From NCBI GenBank assembly GCA_019239875.1, contig JAFAZI010000179.1:1-35047 (forward strand): 35,047 nt of DNA. Direction: 5' to 3'. Under the pieces are notes generated by a model. It worked only from the letters and a program-made list of their open reading frames with translations, was not told the DNA's origin and ran no database searches. A program made the translations under genes and the position numbers. Source of the stretch: Frankiaceae bacterium. Its GTDB lineage: Bacteria; Actinomycetota; Actinomycetes; JAFAQI01. Below, piece by piece: positions 15,773-23,625 of the stretch (its first letter is position 1; each line of letters starts with the position of its first letter).

Positions 15773-16215
15773 CAGTCGCCGACCGGGACCTTCTCGGCGG
15801 CCGCCTTCGCCGCCTGGCGCGAGGCGCGCACGGCACGGTGCGGGACCGACTCCCGGCCGCCGGTCTCGACAGCGGTGACGATCGAGCCGCCGAGCAACCC
15901 GAGATCGCGCGCGAACATCGACCGTTGCGCCTTCTTCGTGTCGGGATCCTTCTCGGTCCAGAAGTCGTGTCCGGTGACCGCCTCGGGGATCACGGCCAGC
16001 GCGGCAACGACCGCCGTGAGGCGTGGCGCGCGATTGAGGACGAGCAGAACGCCCGCACCGATCTGCGCGCCGGCGACCGCACGAGCGGTGGTGACCGGCT
16101 CCGGTACGCCGTACCCCTCGGCGCGGCTGACTCTCCGGTCGATGTCCTTCAGCGCGTCGACGCCGGTGCTGATGAAGGCTCCGCCGAGCAGCGCCCTGGC
16201 AATTCGTCGAATCAT
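15772..16215 (-). CDS. DoxX-like membrane protein
   Basis: A 147-residue protein with about four hydrophobic helices and the DoxX-family pattern: ALLGGAFISTGVDAL at the start, AGAQIGAGVLLVLNRAPRL, VIPEAVTGHDFW, and DLGLLGGSIVTAV. DoxX relatives are small membrane proteins of poorly known role, linked in mycobacteria to redox stress. The start ATG 16215 has AGAGGA six bases before it. The C-terminal tail is basic and cytoplasmic in style (RASRQAAKAAAEK). A 61-bp gap separates it from the upstream gene. Confidence 0.85.
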   Translation of the reverse strand: MIRRIARALLGGAFISTGVDALKDIDRRVSRAEGYGVPEPVTTARAVAGAQIGAGVLLVLNRAPRLTAVVAALAVIPEAVTGHDFWTEKDPDTKKAQRSMFARDLGLLGGSIVTAVETGGRESVPHRAVRASRQAAKAAAEKVPVGD

Positions 16216-16276
16216 GAGGTGTCCTCTCGCTCGGGAGAGGCCTACCCAGCCAGACGGCTTCCGATGCGCGCGTCGG

Positions 16277-16669
16277 TCAGTGCTTACGCCGGAGTCTGCT
16301 CGCCCACCGTTTCGCGGCCGGGACCGCCGTTGCCGGCGTCGGGAGCTGGCGCGGCCCGCTCGTGGGGTTCGAAGGCTTCGACGGAGGCGGCGGCGCGTCG
16401 TAGTCGGTCGAGGCGATCACGTTGGCGATCGCCGCGGCGTCGAAGTCGTCACTGTCCGGGATCTGCGGCACGAACCCGACGAGGACACCGTCGCGCAGGA
16501 CCATCGCCTCGAGGCCCGCGGCGCCGTCGTTGTCCCAGATCGCTTCGCGGCCGTCCGGGATCACCACCCGCACACCCACGTTGTAGACACCGACGCGGCG
16601 ATTGACGTGGGCAAAGATCGACCGGCCTCGCAACCGCTCCACCACGTCGTTCGCCAAGGATTCCTCCAT
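16277..16669 (-). CDS. Hypothetical protein with basic, proline-rich tail
   Basis: A 130-residue protein of unrecognised family. The first 90 residues look like a small folded domain (AHVNRRVGVYNVGVRVVIPDGREAIWDNDGAA in segments, GLEAMVLRDGVLVGFVP). It is followed by a Pro/Ser/Thr-rich linker and an Arg/Lys-rich end. The start is unsure: ATG 16669 has no Shine-Dalgarno before it, whereas TTG 16657 follows GGAGG by five bases. It lies 34 bp after the preceding minus-strand gene and may belong to the same transcript. Confidence 0.6.
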   Translation of the reverse strand: MEESLANDVVERLRGRSIFAHVNRRVGVYNVGVRVVIPDGREAIWDNDGAAGLEAMVLRDGVLVGFVPQIPDSDDFDAAAIANVIASTDYDAPPPPSKPSNPTSGPRQLPTPATAVPAAKRWASRLRRKH

Positions 16670-16703
16670 GCCGTCACGCTACGACGCGATCCTGTGGGAG
16701 CTC

Positions 16704-17141
16704 TCAGGCGGGATCCGGATCCTCACCGGGCTCGCGGCGCGGCTGAGATCTGGGCAGCCGGTCCACCCAGCGGCCGAACACTTCGCTGGCGCCCTGCAGC
16801 GGTGTCACCGTGGTCGACAGCGCGGCGGCGGCGGTGTTCAGCTGCCGGACCGCGTCGCCGAGCGGGCCGATCGTCGTGGCGGCCTCCCCGAGCCGGATGA
16901 TCGCGTTGATCGCCGCGATCAGCTCCTCGTACCTCGCCGGGTCGCCGAGCAGGCGCTTCGCCTCGCTGGCAAGCGCGCCGATCGCCTCGATTGCTGGGGT
17001 GAGGTCCGCGAGCCGTCGTACGTCGTCGGCGGCGTCGGCGATCCGCTCCAGTGCGAGCGCGATGCGCGGCAAGGCGAGTGCCACGTCGACGGTGCGGGTC
17101 GCGGCGGTGACCGCGCCGCGGATCAGATCGCGAATACCCAT
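16704..17141 (-). CDS. Helical hypothetical protein
   Basis: A 145-residue, almost wholly alpha-helical protein with Ala/Leu-rich amphipathic stretches (ALALPRIALALERIADAADDVRRLADL in parts) ending in a PLQGASEVFGRWVDRLP segment. That ending resembles a group of small actinobacterial proteins of unknown function. There is no signal peptide or clear membrane span. The start ATG 17141 overlaps the upstream lipoprotein stop as TGATG, so the two are translationally coupled. Confidence 0.7.
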   Translation of the reverse strand: MGIRDLIRGAVTAATRTVDVALALPRIALALERIADAADDVRRLADLTPAIEAIGALASEAKRLLGDPARYEELIAAINAIIRLGEAATTIGPLGDAVRQLNTAAAALSTTVTPLQGASEVFGRWVDRLPRSQPRREPGEDPDPA

Positions 17142-17719
17142 CAGAACCGCCAGGCCAGAGACTTGTCGTGATGCGGGGCGTAGAAGAAGGTCCCGCTGGT
17201 GTGGGCGACGTCGAACGTCAGGTAGTTGGTGAGGTGCTCGCCGCGGGAGAGCTGAGTGCTGTCGAGCTGGCTCTCGCTGCCTGACACCGGTGAGTTGCCG
17301 TCATCCGTCGTCGTGTGCGAGGCACCTTGGGTGTCGACATAGAAGTCGAGCCGGGAGATCAGGACCGGCACCTTTCCGATGTTGCGGATCGTGAGCTTGA
17401 ACGTCACGAACGAGCCGTGCTGCGGCGGGTAGCCGTGGGTCGTCGACAACCGGTCATGGGAGACCGCGGGCTGGCCGACGTTGATGTCGAGGCCGGCGTG
17501 CTGCGACCTGGAGAACAGCTCACCGGTCTGCCCGGCCTGCAACGTCTGGTAGTTGCGGACGATGGTCTTGGTCGGGCCGGGCGTGGGATGGCGCACGACG
17601 GTAGTTGTCGTGGTCGACCGCTCGACCGCCGTGGTGTGCGAGCCGAGCTGGCAGCCCGGGACCACCGTGGCGGTGGCGAGAGCTGCCGTCGTACGACAGA
17701 GAAGTCGCACGCGGGTCAT
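17141..17719 (-). CDS. Putative lipoprotein with DUF4352-like domain
   Basis: A 192-residue exported protein. An N-terminal signal (RVRLLCRTTAALATATVVPGC) ends in a lipobox-like VPGC, a weaker match than L-A-G-C. After a Thr-rich linker comes an immunoglobulin-like beta domain with FVTFKLTIRNIGKVPVLIS, the pattern of DUF4352/telokin-like extracellular domains, and a late LTNYLTFDVAH strand. The start ATG 17719 has GAGG close before it. Function unknown; likely anchored on the outside of the cell membrane. Confidence 0.75.
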   Translation of the reverse strand: MTRVRLLCRTTAALATATVVPGCQLGSHTTAVERSTTTTTVVRHPTPGPTKTIVRNYQTLQAGQTGELFSRSQHAGLDINVGQPAVSHDRLSTTHGYPPQHGSFVTFKLTIRNIGKVPVLISRLDFYVDTQGASHTTTDDGNSPVSGSESQLDSTQLSRGEHLTNYLTFDVAHTSGTFFYAPHHDKSLAWRF

Positions 17720-17754
17720 GACCTCAGATTAGAGGTCGGGCAACGACTTTCCGG

Positions 17755-17934
17755 TCAGACACATGCGCGGCAGCGACCCAGCGCGACGCGCGATCGCTCG
17801 GTGATCGGAAACTCTCGCCGACACTTCTCGCAGCTGAAGATCGGCTCCGTCGGTGCCTCCACGACCACAGTCAGCGGTTCCTTGCCGCGGCGTCCGCGAA
17901 ATCGTCGCGACGGAATTGCGCTGTCCGAGCCCAT
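17755..17934 (-). CDS. Small zinc-ribbon protein (59 aa)
   Basis: A short frame starting at ATG 17934 and ending at TGA 17755-17757. Its second half reads SCEKCRREFPIT followed by GRCRACV, so two CxxC pairs about 17 residues apart form a compact zinc ribbon. The N-terminus is basic (SRRFRGRRGKE), suiting nucleic-acid contact. AGAGGG lies about ten bases upstream. A longer frame in another register covers the same DNA but has no such motif. Small actinobacterial zinc-ribbon proteins of this kind are common and uncharacterised. Confidence 0.7.
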   Translation of the reverse strand: MGSDSAIPSRRFRGRRGKEPLTVVVEAPTEPIFSCEKCRREFPITERSRVALGRCRACV

Positions 17935-18080
17935 GTCTGCCGGTCACCCTCTGATCGAAGCGGTGGGGAAGTCGCCTGATATTTCAAGGATCGACCGGGT
18001 TCGGGGGGATGTGTTGCGCCATTCGGATCATGATCTTGGTCCGGGGGCTGTAATCCCGGTCACAGTGGAAGCACTGAGGT

Positions 18081-18104
18081 TGCGCACTAAGGTGCGTAGC
18101 GCCA
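18081..18104 (+). promoter_or_regulatory. Hairpin holding the ribosome-binding site of the first fluC gene
   Basis: TGCGCAC (18081-18087) pairs with GTGCGTA (18092-18098) through seven pairs, one of them G-U, around the loop TAAG. The only Shine-Dalgarno-like sequence before ATG 18104, AAGGTG (18089-18094), lies in the loop and the right arm. The stem would limit initiation unless opened. No fluoride riboswitch consensus was found upstream. Confidence 0.4.
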
Positions 18105-18529
18105 TGTCCGAACCCGTCGACCCTGAGCCGGGACCGCTGTCAGCGGGCTTCATCGCCTTGGCGTTCCTTGGCGGGGTGGCCGGCACCGCCGCGCGCTACG
18201 GACTGGGCCGCTGGCTGCCGACGGGCTCGGGCTTCCCGTGGGGCACCTTCACCGCGAACCTGCTCGGATCGTTCATCCTCGGTGCGCTGCTCCAGCAGCT
18301 GAGTCGCCGCGGCGCCGACACCGGTGGTCGGCACCGGATCCGGCTGCTTGTCGGCACCGGCTTCTGTGGCGGCCTCACCACCTACAGCACATATGCGGTC
18401 GAGACCGACCTGCTGTTCCGCGACCACCGGGCGGGGCTGGCACTCGTCTATCTCCTTGCCACGGTCTGGGCCGGGCTGATCGTCGTCGCGGCAGGCATCG
18501 CCGCGAGCGACCGCGTGCTCCGGCCGTGA
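18104..18529 (+). CDS. crcB: Fluoride channel subunit FluC/CrcB, copy 1
   Basis: A 141-residue protein with four membrane helices of the Fluc family, which exports fluoride passively. Family motifs are GGVAGTAARYGLGRW, GTFTANLLGSFILG (pore Asn) and GTGFCGGLTTYSTYAVE, where the usual TTFSTF is TTYSTY. The start ATG 18104 has AAGGTG upstream; the first 20 residues are a hydrophilic Pro/Glu-rich extension. The second copy overlaps its stop codon (GTGA at 18526-18529). Paired fluC genes in Gram-positive bacteria typically encode two halves of a heterodimeric channel. Confidence 0.94.
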   Translation: MSEPVDPEPGPLSAGFIALAFLGGVAGTAARYGLGRWLPTGSGFPWGTFTANLLGSFILGALLQQLSRRGADTGGRHRIRLLVGTGFCGGLTTYSTYAVETDLLFRDHRAGLALVYLLATVWAGLIVVAAGIAASDRVLRP

Positions 18530-18891
18530 TCACGGTCTGGATCGCGCTGGCGGGCGGTGCAGGGGCGGGTGTCCGGTACGTCATCGACTCGCTCGTGACC
18601 GCCAGGTGGCGACATGACTTCCCGCTCGGCACTCTGCTGATCAACGTCAGCGGCTCGCTGCTTCTCGGCGTCCTCACCGGGCTCGTCATCGCGCACGATG
18701 CCTCGAGCAGTTGGACGAAGGTGGCCGGCACGGGGTTCTGCGGCGGCTACACGACGTTCAGTGCCGCGACGGTCGAGTCCATCGCGTTGGCCTACCGCGG
18801 CCGACTGCTCGCGTCATACCTGAACACCGTCGGTTCGGTCGGCCTGACGATCTTCGCCGCCGCCGTCGGGTTGTGGCTCACCGGAGCCTGA
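18526..18891 (+). CDS. crcB: Fluoride channel subunit FluC/CrcB, copy 2
   Basis: A 121-residue partner of the preceding subunit, with AGGAGAGVRYVIDSL, GTLLINVSGSLLLGVLTG and GTGFCGGYTTFSAATVES. The start GTG 18526 overlaps the previous stop, implying coupled translation and balanced amounts of the two subunits. It is shorter than copy 1 because it lacks the N-terminal extension. Its signature loop (TTFSAAT) differs from TTYSTYA in copy 1, which fits two non-identical halves. Confidence 0.94.
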   Translation: MITVWIALAGGAGAGVRYVIDSLVTARWRHDFPLGTLLINVSGSLLLGVLTGLVIAHDASSSWTKVAGTGFCGGYTTFSAATVESIALAYRGRLLASYLNTVGSVGLTIFAAAVGLWLTGA

Positions 18892-18913
18892 CGTCGCCGC
18901 AGTCGCGCGGATG

Positions 18914-19282
18914 TCAGGCGCGGTCCCAGGGGATGGTGGCCTGCAGGACCGCCTCCTCGAGCGCCTGGGTGCGCAGGTGCGTGATCTTCTGGTACTCGGC
19001 GTCCGCGACCATGTCACAGAACGCGCGACGGCTGGGATAGCGAACCAGCAGAACGGCGTCCCACGCCTGGCCGTCCGCCGCGACCAGCGCTGTTGAGCCG
19101 TCGCCGGCGTACACCACCTCGCCGCCGACCTTCGCGAGGAACTCCTGGGTCCGCGCCCCGTATTCGCGGTACGACGCCTCGCCGCCGTCCTTGAAGCGCA
19201 GCAGGTTCAGCATCACGACCGGGCCGCCCGGGTCGTCGGCGAGGTACTGCTTGAGGTCGGCCCCCGTCGGATCGATCGCCAT
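18914..19282 (-). CDS. DUF1330-family protein
   Basis: A 122-residue protein with the ferredoxin-like alpha/beta-barrel layout of DUF1330: PVVMLNLLRFKDGGEASYREYGART, an EVVYAGDG strand, WDAVLLVRYPSRRAFCDM, and DAEYQKITHLRTQALE. The DUF1330 fold is related to small dimeric alpha/beta-barrel proteins. No function is known. The start ATG 19282 has AGGGG six to seven bases before it. It follows the MBL hydrolase by ten bases, third in the ceramidase transcript. Confidence 0.85.
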   Translation of the reverse strand: MAIDPTGADLKQYLADDPGGPVVMLNLLRFKDGGEASYREYGARTQEFLAKVGGEVVYAGDGSTALVAADGQAWDAVLLVRYPSRRAFCDMVADAEYQKITHLRTQALEEAVLQATIPWDRA

Positions 19283-19292
19283 GTGCGTACCC

Positions 19293-20312
19293 CTAGTCGC
19301 CGGTGAGTGAGTAGCAACGAACCCCGTCGCGGAGCGTCATCGTCGCGCGACCCTGTGCGACGAGCAAGGTCAGGTGCGCGCCGGTCTCACAGACCGCGAG
19401 GAACTTGTTGAACAGGTCCAGCTCGTCGAGGGTCCGCTCGCGTTTCGTCCACGTCGTCTTGGCAGCGACCTCGGCGGCGGTCTGCGCGCCCCAGCCGACA
19501 ACCGCGGCCATTGCGTCGAGCCGCAACCGATGGTGCTCGACCAGCTCGTCCACCCGGTCGTGGGAGCTCGGCGCCACCGGTCCGTGTGCGGGCAGCAGCA
19601 TCGTGTCAGGCCGCGACCGGACGATGGCGAGTGATTCGAGGAAGGCGCCGAGCGGGTTCGCCGCCAGGGCGGGCTCGAAGCCGATCGACGGCGTGATCGT
19701 CGGCAGGACATGGTCACCGGAGAACAGCAGCGCGTTCGGGGTGTCGAAGAACACGACGTGGCCCCGGGTGTGCCCGGGGGTTTCGACCGCCTCGAGGCTC
19801 CGCCCGTTGGCCTCGATCACCTCGTTGGGCGTGAACCAGTCGGTGGGCAGGTCCCACTCCTCCATGCGGTGCTTCGGCCGGTTGGCGGCGAGCGCATCAG
19901 CGATGTCAGGCGCGCCGAGCTCGCGGAGGAACTCGCCCTGCTCCTGGGCGCCGACCCGTCCCGGCCGCATCGCGATCTCGAGCGACCACCGCTCCTCGGC
20001 GCCGAGGGTCACGCGCGTGCCGAACTTCGCCTTGACCTCGATCGCCTGGCTGTAGTGATCGCGATGCATGTGCGTGATCAGGAACCGGGCGATGTCGGCG
20101 AACTCCGCACCGAGCTCGGCCAGTCCCTTCTCGAGCAGCTCCAGGCCGATCGGGATCGCCCAGCCCGAGTCCACGAGTACCGGCCCGTCCGGACCGGTGA
20201 TGGCGTAGACGTTGACCGCGCGCAGGCCGTCGTTGGGCAGCGGCAGGGGGATCCGGTGCACGCCCGGCACGACCTCGTAGACACCGGGCTCGGTCCAGTC
20301 GTCTTTCGCCAC
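19293..20312 (-). CDS. MBL-fold metallo-hydrolase (LACTB2-like)
   Basis: A 339-residue metallo-beta-lactamase-fold enzyme with the metal motif HMHRDH (81-86), a third ligand region ETPGHTRGH, FSGDHVLP, and MLLPAHGP near the end of the core. A C-terminal segment (about 265-330) resembles the winged-helix tail of LACTB2-like proteins. Likely a cytoplasmic zinc hydrolase of an ester or thioester. The start GTG 20312 has no clear Shine-Dalgarno. It lies 27 bp after the ceramidase stop and may act on a product of that enzyme; this is a context guess. Confidence 0.87.
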   Translation of the reverse strand: MAKDDWTEPGVYEVVPGVHRIPLPLPNDGLRAVNVYAITGPDGPVLVDSGWAIPIGLELLEKGLAELGAEFADIARFLITHMHRDHYSQAIEVKAKFGTRVTLGAEERWSLEIAMRPGRVGAQEQGEFLRELGAPDIADALAANRPKHRMEEWDLPTDWFTPNEVIEANGRSLEAVETPGHTRGHVVFFDTPNALLFSGDHVLPTITPSIGFEPALAANPLGAFLESLAIVRSRPDTMLLPAHGPVAPSSHDRVDELVEHHRLRLDAMAAVVGWGAQTAAEVAAKTTWTKRERTLDELDLFNKFLAVCETGAHLTLLVAQGRATMTLRDGVRCYSLTGD

Positions 20313-20339
20313 CCAATCTGTTTACACGCCGCAGCGCGA

Positions 20340-22301
20340 CTAGCGGGCCACCGCCCCGGCTCGCGTCACGGCGAACGGCGCCGTCGTACCGCCGAACTCC
20401 GTCAGCCTGCCCTGGAAGTCAGCCGCGTCACCGAGATACCGCAACCGGTATATCCCCGGCTCGACGTCGGCGGGGATGTCCCACGTGATCGTGATTCGTG
20501 ACCGTCCCCTCGGCAGCTTCTGCCAGGCGAACTTGGTCGCCCAGTCGCCGTCATCGATGACGCGCTCCCATGATGCCGCACGCTGGATCTCGATCTCGAC
20601 GAACGTCGAGTTCCGTCGCTGGTCGTTGCTCGGCTTGGCGCCGGAGAAGACGACGCGGACCTGTTCGCCCGGCCGGTAGGTGCCGATCGGCGCGCTCACG
20701 ATGTCGCCGAACCGAGTGCCCTCGATCGGGTGATCCATCTGGGCCGGCTCGACGCGAGGTCGGGTGTGTGACAGGTCCGGCGGCGGGGTGCCGCGATCCA
20801 CGGGTACGCCGTCACGCATCGCCGCGGCGAGGGACACCGCGATCTGTGTCAAAGCCGGTGCCTCCCACCGGCCGAACAGCGTGCTGCCGCCTTCGTACCG
20901 CTGCTCGTCGTACTCCTCCGGCGTCGTGACGTAGTGGATGTAGGCGTTGCTGTAGCCCGCGACCAGCACGTCGTGCAGGTCGGCGCCGACCACGTCGGCG
21001 ACCGCTCGACGCATGCGGAGTCCGGCGACGATCGTCACCTCGCCGGGGATCCCGATCAGGTGGAGCTGACCGATCCGGAACAGCTGGACGGGCACGACGT
21101 GCTGGACGAACGGTGCCATGCGATTGAGCGTCGCGCCGGGGATGACGAGCGACTTGGGATATTGCGAGTCCCGCTGCCGGGCCGCGACGGGGTAGATGAC
21201 GCGCCGCGAGATCGCGTCGAGCACCGGGTTACGGCCCTGCTTGAAACCAGGAAAGCCTTTGCCCTCGTCGGTGCCGGCGATTGCGGCGGCACCGGCCGCC
21301 GGGCCGCTCGTGCTATGGGTCTTGCCGTCACCGGTGAACTCCGGGCTGACCTCGACGTCCGCGAGATCGACGTACGTCATCCGTACGTCGAGGCCACCGG
21401 TCACCGGCTGGCCGGCCTCGGCCGCGAGCGCCGCGGCGGCGTGCGCCTGCCGGGCGCCGATGAGGCGAGTGTTCTCGAACTCGTCGTCGGTCGGACCGCT
21501 GCCCGGCCCGCGGTTGAGGTTCGGCGACATGTCACCGGCATTGGTCTGCGCGAACGCGCCGATGAACTCAGGCTGGCCCGGCGCGAGGTAGTCGACACCG
21601 TGGACCAGTCGCTCCCAGTGGTATCCGGCGTACCCCTTGTTGTCCCCGCTGATCAGGCAGTTGCGGTTCGTCATGCTCGTGCCGTGGGTGGCGAACCAGT
21701 TGATGGCGCCGACGGTCGAGCCGTCGCGATCGATCCGTAGCAGCGTCGTCTGCGGGTCGACACCGTCAGGAAAGGCGTCGCGATCCGACCGCGGGTTGCG
21801 GGCGAAGGACTGCGGTGACCGGTTGACGCTGGCGTCCCGCAGCTCACCGTGGCTCAGCGTCAGGTCGGCCGGCGCGATGTCGGCGTGTGCGTGGTCGATC
21901 GCCTCGACGATGCCGTCGACGATTGCGCGGAACGTCCTCGGGTGAAAGCCGTGAGTGGTCGCGTTGTAGAGCCGGTGGTCCGAGTAGCCGCCGGGACCGC
22001 AGTGCGTGTGCGTGACCGTGAGCATCACGTTGCGGTCGGTGTAGAGCTCGCCGTAGGAGTCCGCCAGCCGTTGGAGCACCGCGCGGTGCACGCTGTCGAA
22101 CATCAGCGGCAGGTCACTGACCGACAGCAGCAGCCGGTCGCCGGACGCTTCGTCGACGAAGATGAAGGCGCGGGTCCGCAGCCGCTGGTGGATGCCGGCG
22201 CTGACCTGGTCGGCCTTGCCGTACCCGAGCATTCCGCACCCGGAGGCCTCACCTGTCACGTCGGAGATGCCTCGTCCTACCCGGTAGGCGTGCGACGTCA
22301 C
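20340..22301 (-). CDS. Neutral/alkaline ceramidase
   Basis: A 653-residue member of the neutral ceramidase family, which cuts the amide bond of ceramides. Signatures are VGRGISDVTGEASGCGMLGYG at the start in pieces, THTHCGPGG (97-105), NWFATHGTSM (201-210), NAGDMSPN (254-261, nucleophile Ser259), PGEVT and YSNAYIHYVTTPEEYD for further zinc and active-site residues. A C-terminal beta domain (about 500-645) completes the family length. Two oddities: no signal peptide is visible although bacterial relatives are often secreted, and THTHSGPGG has Cys in place of Ser. The start is GTG 22301. It heads an operon with the MBL and DUF1330 genes. Confidence 0.92.
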   Translation of the reverse strand: MTSHAYRVGRGISDVTGEASGCGMLGYGKADQVSAGIHQRLRTRAFIFVDEASGDRLLLSVSDLPLMFDSVHRAVLQRLADSYGELYTDRNVMLTVTHTHCGPGGYSDHRLYNATTHGFHPRTFRAIVDGIVEAIDHAHADIAPADLTLSHGELRDASVNRSPQSFARNPRSDRDAFPDGVDPQTTLLRIDRDGSTVGAINWFATHGTSMTNRNCLISGDNKGYAGYHWERLVHGVDYLAPGQPEFIGAFAQTNAGDMSPNLNRGPGSGPTDDEFENTRLIGARQAHAAAALAAEAGQPVTGGLDVRMTYVDLADVEVSPEFTGDGKTHSTSGPAAGAAAIAGTDEGKGFPGFKQGRNPVLDAISRRVIYPVAARQRDSQYPKSLVIPGATLNRMAPFVQHVVPVQLFRIGQLHLIGIPGEVTIVAGLRMRRAVADVVGADLHDVLVAGYSNAYIHYVTTPEEYDEQRYEGGSTLFGRWEAPALTQIAVSLAAAMRDGVPVDRGTPPPDLSHTRPRVEPAQMDHPIEGTRFGDIVSAPIGTYRPGEQVRVVFSGAKPSNDQRRNSTFVEIEIQRAASWERVIDDGDWATKFAWQKLPRGRSRITITWDIPADVEPGIYRLRYLGDAADFQGRLTEFGGTTAPFAVTRAGAVAR

Positions 22302-22369
22302 GCCGCGATGCTCTCAGAGCCCTACCGGCCGATGCGGACTTGATTTCGCGTAGCGGCGAAAATTGTCAC

Positions 22370-22894
22370 GTGATCTTTCGTGAGGCGGCGACCTCCGACG
22401 TGCCGGCCATCGTGGCGTTGGTCGAGTCGGCGTACCGCGGTGAGGCGAGCCGGGCCGGCTGGACGACCGAGGCCGACCTGCTCGACGGTCAGCGGACCGA
22501 CGCCGACGCGGTTGCCGGAATCGTGGCTTCGACGGCGTCGACGTTGTTGCTGGCCTTCGACGACGGCGACAACCTGGTCGGTTGTTGCCAGCTCGAGCCG
22601 AAGGACGGCGGCGTCTGCTACTTCGGGATGTTCGCGGTCTCTCCGGTGCGCCAAGGCGGCGGTATCGGCCGGATCGTGCTGGCCGAGGCCGAGCGGGTCG
22701 CGGCGCAGACGCTCGGCGCGACAACGATGGAAATGACGGTGATCGCGCAGCGCCGCGACCTGATCGAGTGGTACCTGCGGCGTGGCTATACCGAGACCGG
22801 CGAGCAGCGGCCGTTCCCCCACGGTGACGAGCGCTTCGGCGTACCCCGCCGCGACGACCTGGTCTTCACCGTGCTCGCGAAGTCCCTCACCTAG
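22370..22894 (+). CDS. GNAT family N-acetyltransferase
   Basis: A 174-residue single GNAT domain: IFREAATSDVPAIVALVESAYRG at the start, CYFGMFAVSPVRQGGGIGRIVLAEAE (acetyl-CoA binding Q/R-x-x-G-x-G/A in RQGGGIG), and IEWYLRRGYTETG at the end. The start GTG 22370 is preferred because the domain begins directly after it; TTG 22340 in the same frame is possible. The substrate is unknown. An imperfect repeat TTTCGC/GCGAAA lies just upstream, at about 22345-22362. Confidence 0.87.
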   Translation: MIFREAATSDVPAIVALVESAYRGEASRAGWTTEADLLDGQRTDADAVAGIVASTASTLLLAFDDGDNLVGCCQLEPKDGGVCYFGMFAVSPVRQGGGIGRIVLAEAERVAAQTLGATTMEMTVIAQRRDLIEWYLRRGYTETGEQRPFPHGDERFGVPRRDDLVFTVLAKSLT

Positions 22895-22915
22895 CCCACG
22901 CGGCCCCCCTGCCTT

Positions 22916-22983
22916 ATCGCCGAAGCGTCTCAAATCGTTGGTTCGAGGCGCATCAAACCAACCATTCGCGCCGCTTTGGCGAT
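22916..22983. terminator. 68-bp imperfect palindrome between convergent genes
   Basis: Outer arms ATCGCCGAAGCG (22916-22927) and CGCTTTGGCGAT (22972-22983) match at 11 of 12 positions. Inner arms AATCGTTGGTT (22933-22943) and AACCAACCATT (22956-22966) match at 10 of 11. The element lies between the GNAT stop and the gamma carbonic anhydrase stop, where a two-way terminator is expected. It lacks a clear T-run. Its size and nested layout resemble the palindromes at 24154 and 25145, with little shared sequence beyond a GCCGA box and a central AAATCG. Confidence 0.6.
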
Positions 22984-23033
22984 CACTTTCGGCGCTTGCG
23001 CGGATAGTCGTCGAGCGCGGACACGGTGGGTGC

Positions 23034-23555
23034 TCAGCGGCCGAGCTGGGTGACGCCGGCGATGTGGCGGTTGGCGAGGTCGCGGTAGGCCTGCGGGTTG
23101 GTCTCCACCCAGAACCGTGCGCCGGTGGACAGCGGCCCGGCGGTGTTCGCGGCTGCGCCGCGGTAGAGGGTCTCGGCCTCGATGACAGTGTTCGGCGGCA
23201 CGAGGGTGCCGGCAGCGACCATGGCCCTGTCGCCGATCGGCACGCCGTCCTGGACGACGGCGCCGTTCCCGATGAGCGCCTCTGTCCCGATGTGAGCACC
23301 GTGTACGACGCAAAGGTGGGCGATCGTCGTACCGGGACCGATCACGACATCACCCGCGCCGTGGACGATCGAGCCGTCCTGGATGTTGGCGCCGGCCTGG
23401 ATCAGGACGGGGCCGAAGTCGGCACGGACGACGGCATTGTACCAGACCGACGCGCCTTCCTCGATCGTCACGTCGCCGACGATCGTGGCGGTCTCGGCGA
23501 TGAAGGCGCTCGGGTGGATCGACGGGTGCTTGCCCTCGAAGGAAAACAGCGGCAT
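23034..23555 (-). CDS. Gamma carbonic anhydrase-family protein
   Basis: A 173-residue left-handed beta-helix protein built from hexapeptide repeats. The three zinc-ligand His of the family appear as His65 (GSIVHG), His80 and His85 (IAHLCVVHG), and ANIQDGS precedes the first. This suggests either reversible CO2 hydration or a related metal-dependent transferase role; many family members have no proven activity. The N-terminus PLFSFEGKHPSIHPSAFIA is usual. The start ATG 23555 has no Shine-Dalgarno and may be leaderless. It diverges from the DinB gene. Confidence 0.9.
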   Translation of the reverse strand: MPLFSFEGKHPSIHPSAFIAETATIVGDVTIEEGASVWYNAVVRADFGPVLIQAGANIQDGSIVHGAGDVVIGPGTTIAHLCVVHGAHIGTEALIGNGAVVQDGVPIGDRAMVAAGTLVPPNTVIEAETLYRGAAANTAGPLSTGARFWVETNPQAYRDLANRHIAGVTQLGR

Positions 23556-23625
23556 TCGGCGAGCGTATTGCGCGACGCCACAGGGCTCGCCATAGGCTCA
23601 GCAGACCTACGTGTCGGAGGTCGCC

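Noticed and set aside
15592-16900. Long plus-strand frames opposite the DoxX-like and following genes
   Set aside because: Arg/Ala/Pro-rich antisense shadows; the minus strand carries a recognisable DoxX-like protein and coupled genes.
17729-17947. A 72-codon minus-strand frame covering the zinc-ribbon gene
   Set aside because: It is in a different register, has no motif, and the overlapping 59-codon frame carries two CxxC pairs.
17948-18103. Fluoride (crcB) riboswitch upstream of the fluC pair
   Set aside because: I looked for the GATGG-type helix and the later CTGATG core in order and found no convincing match on the plus strand.
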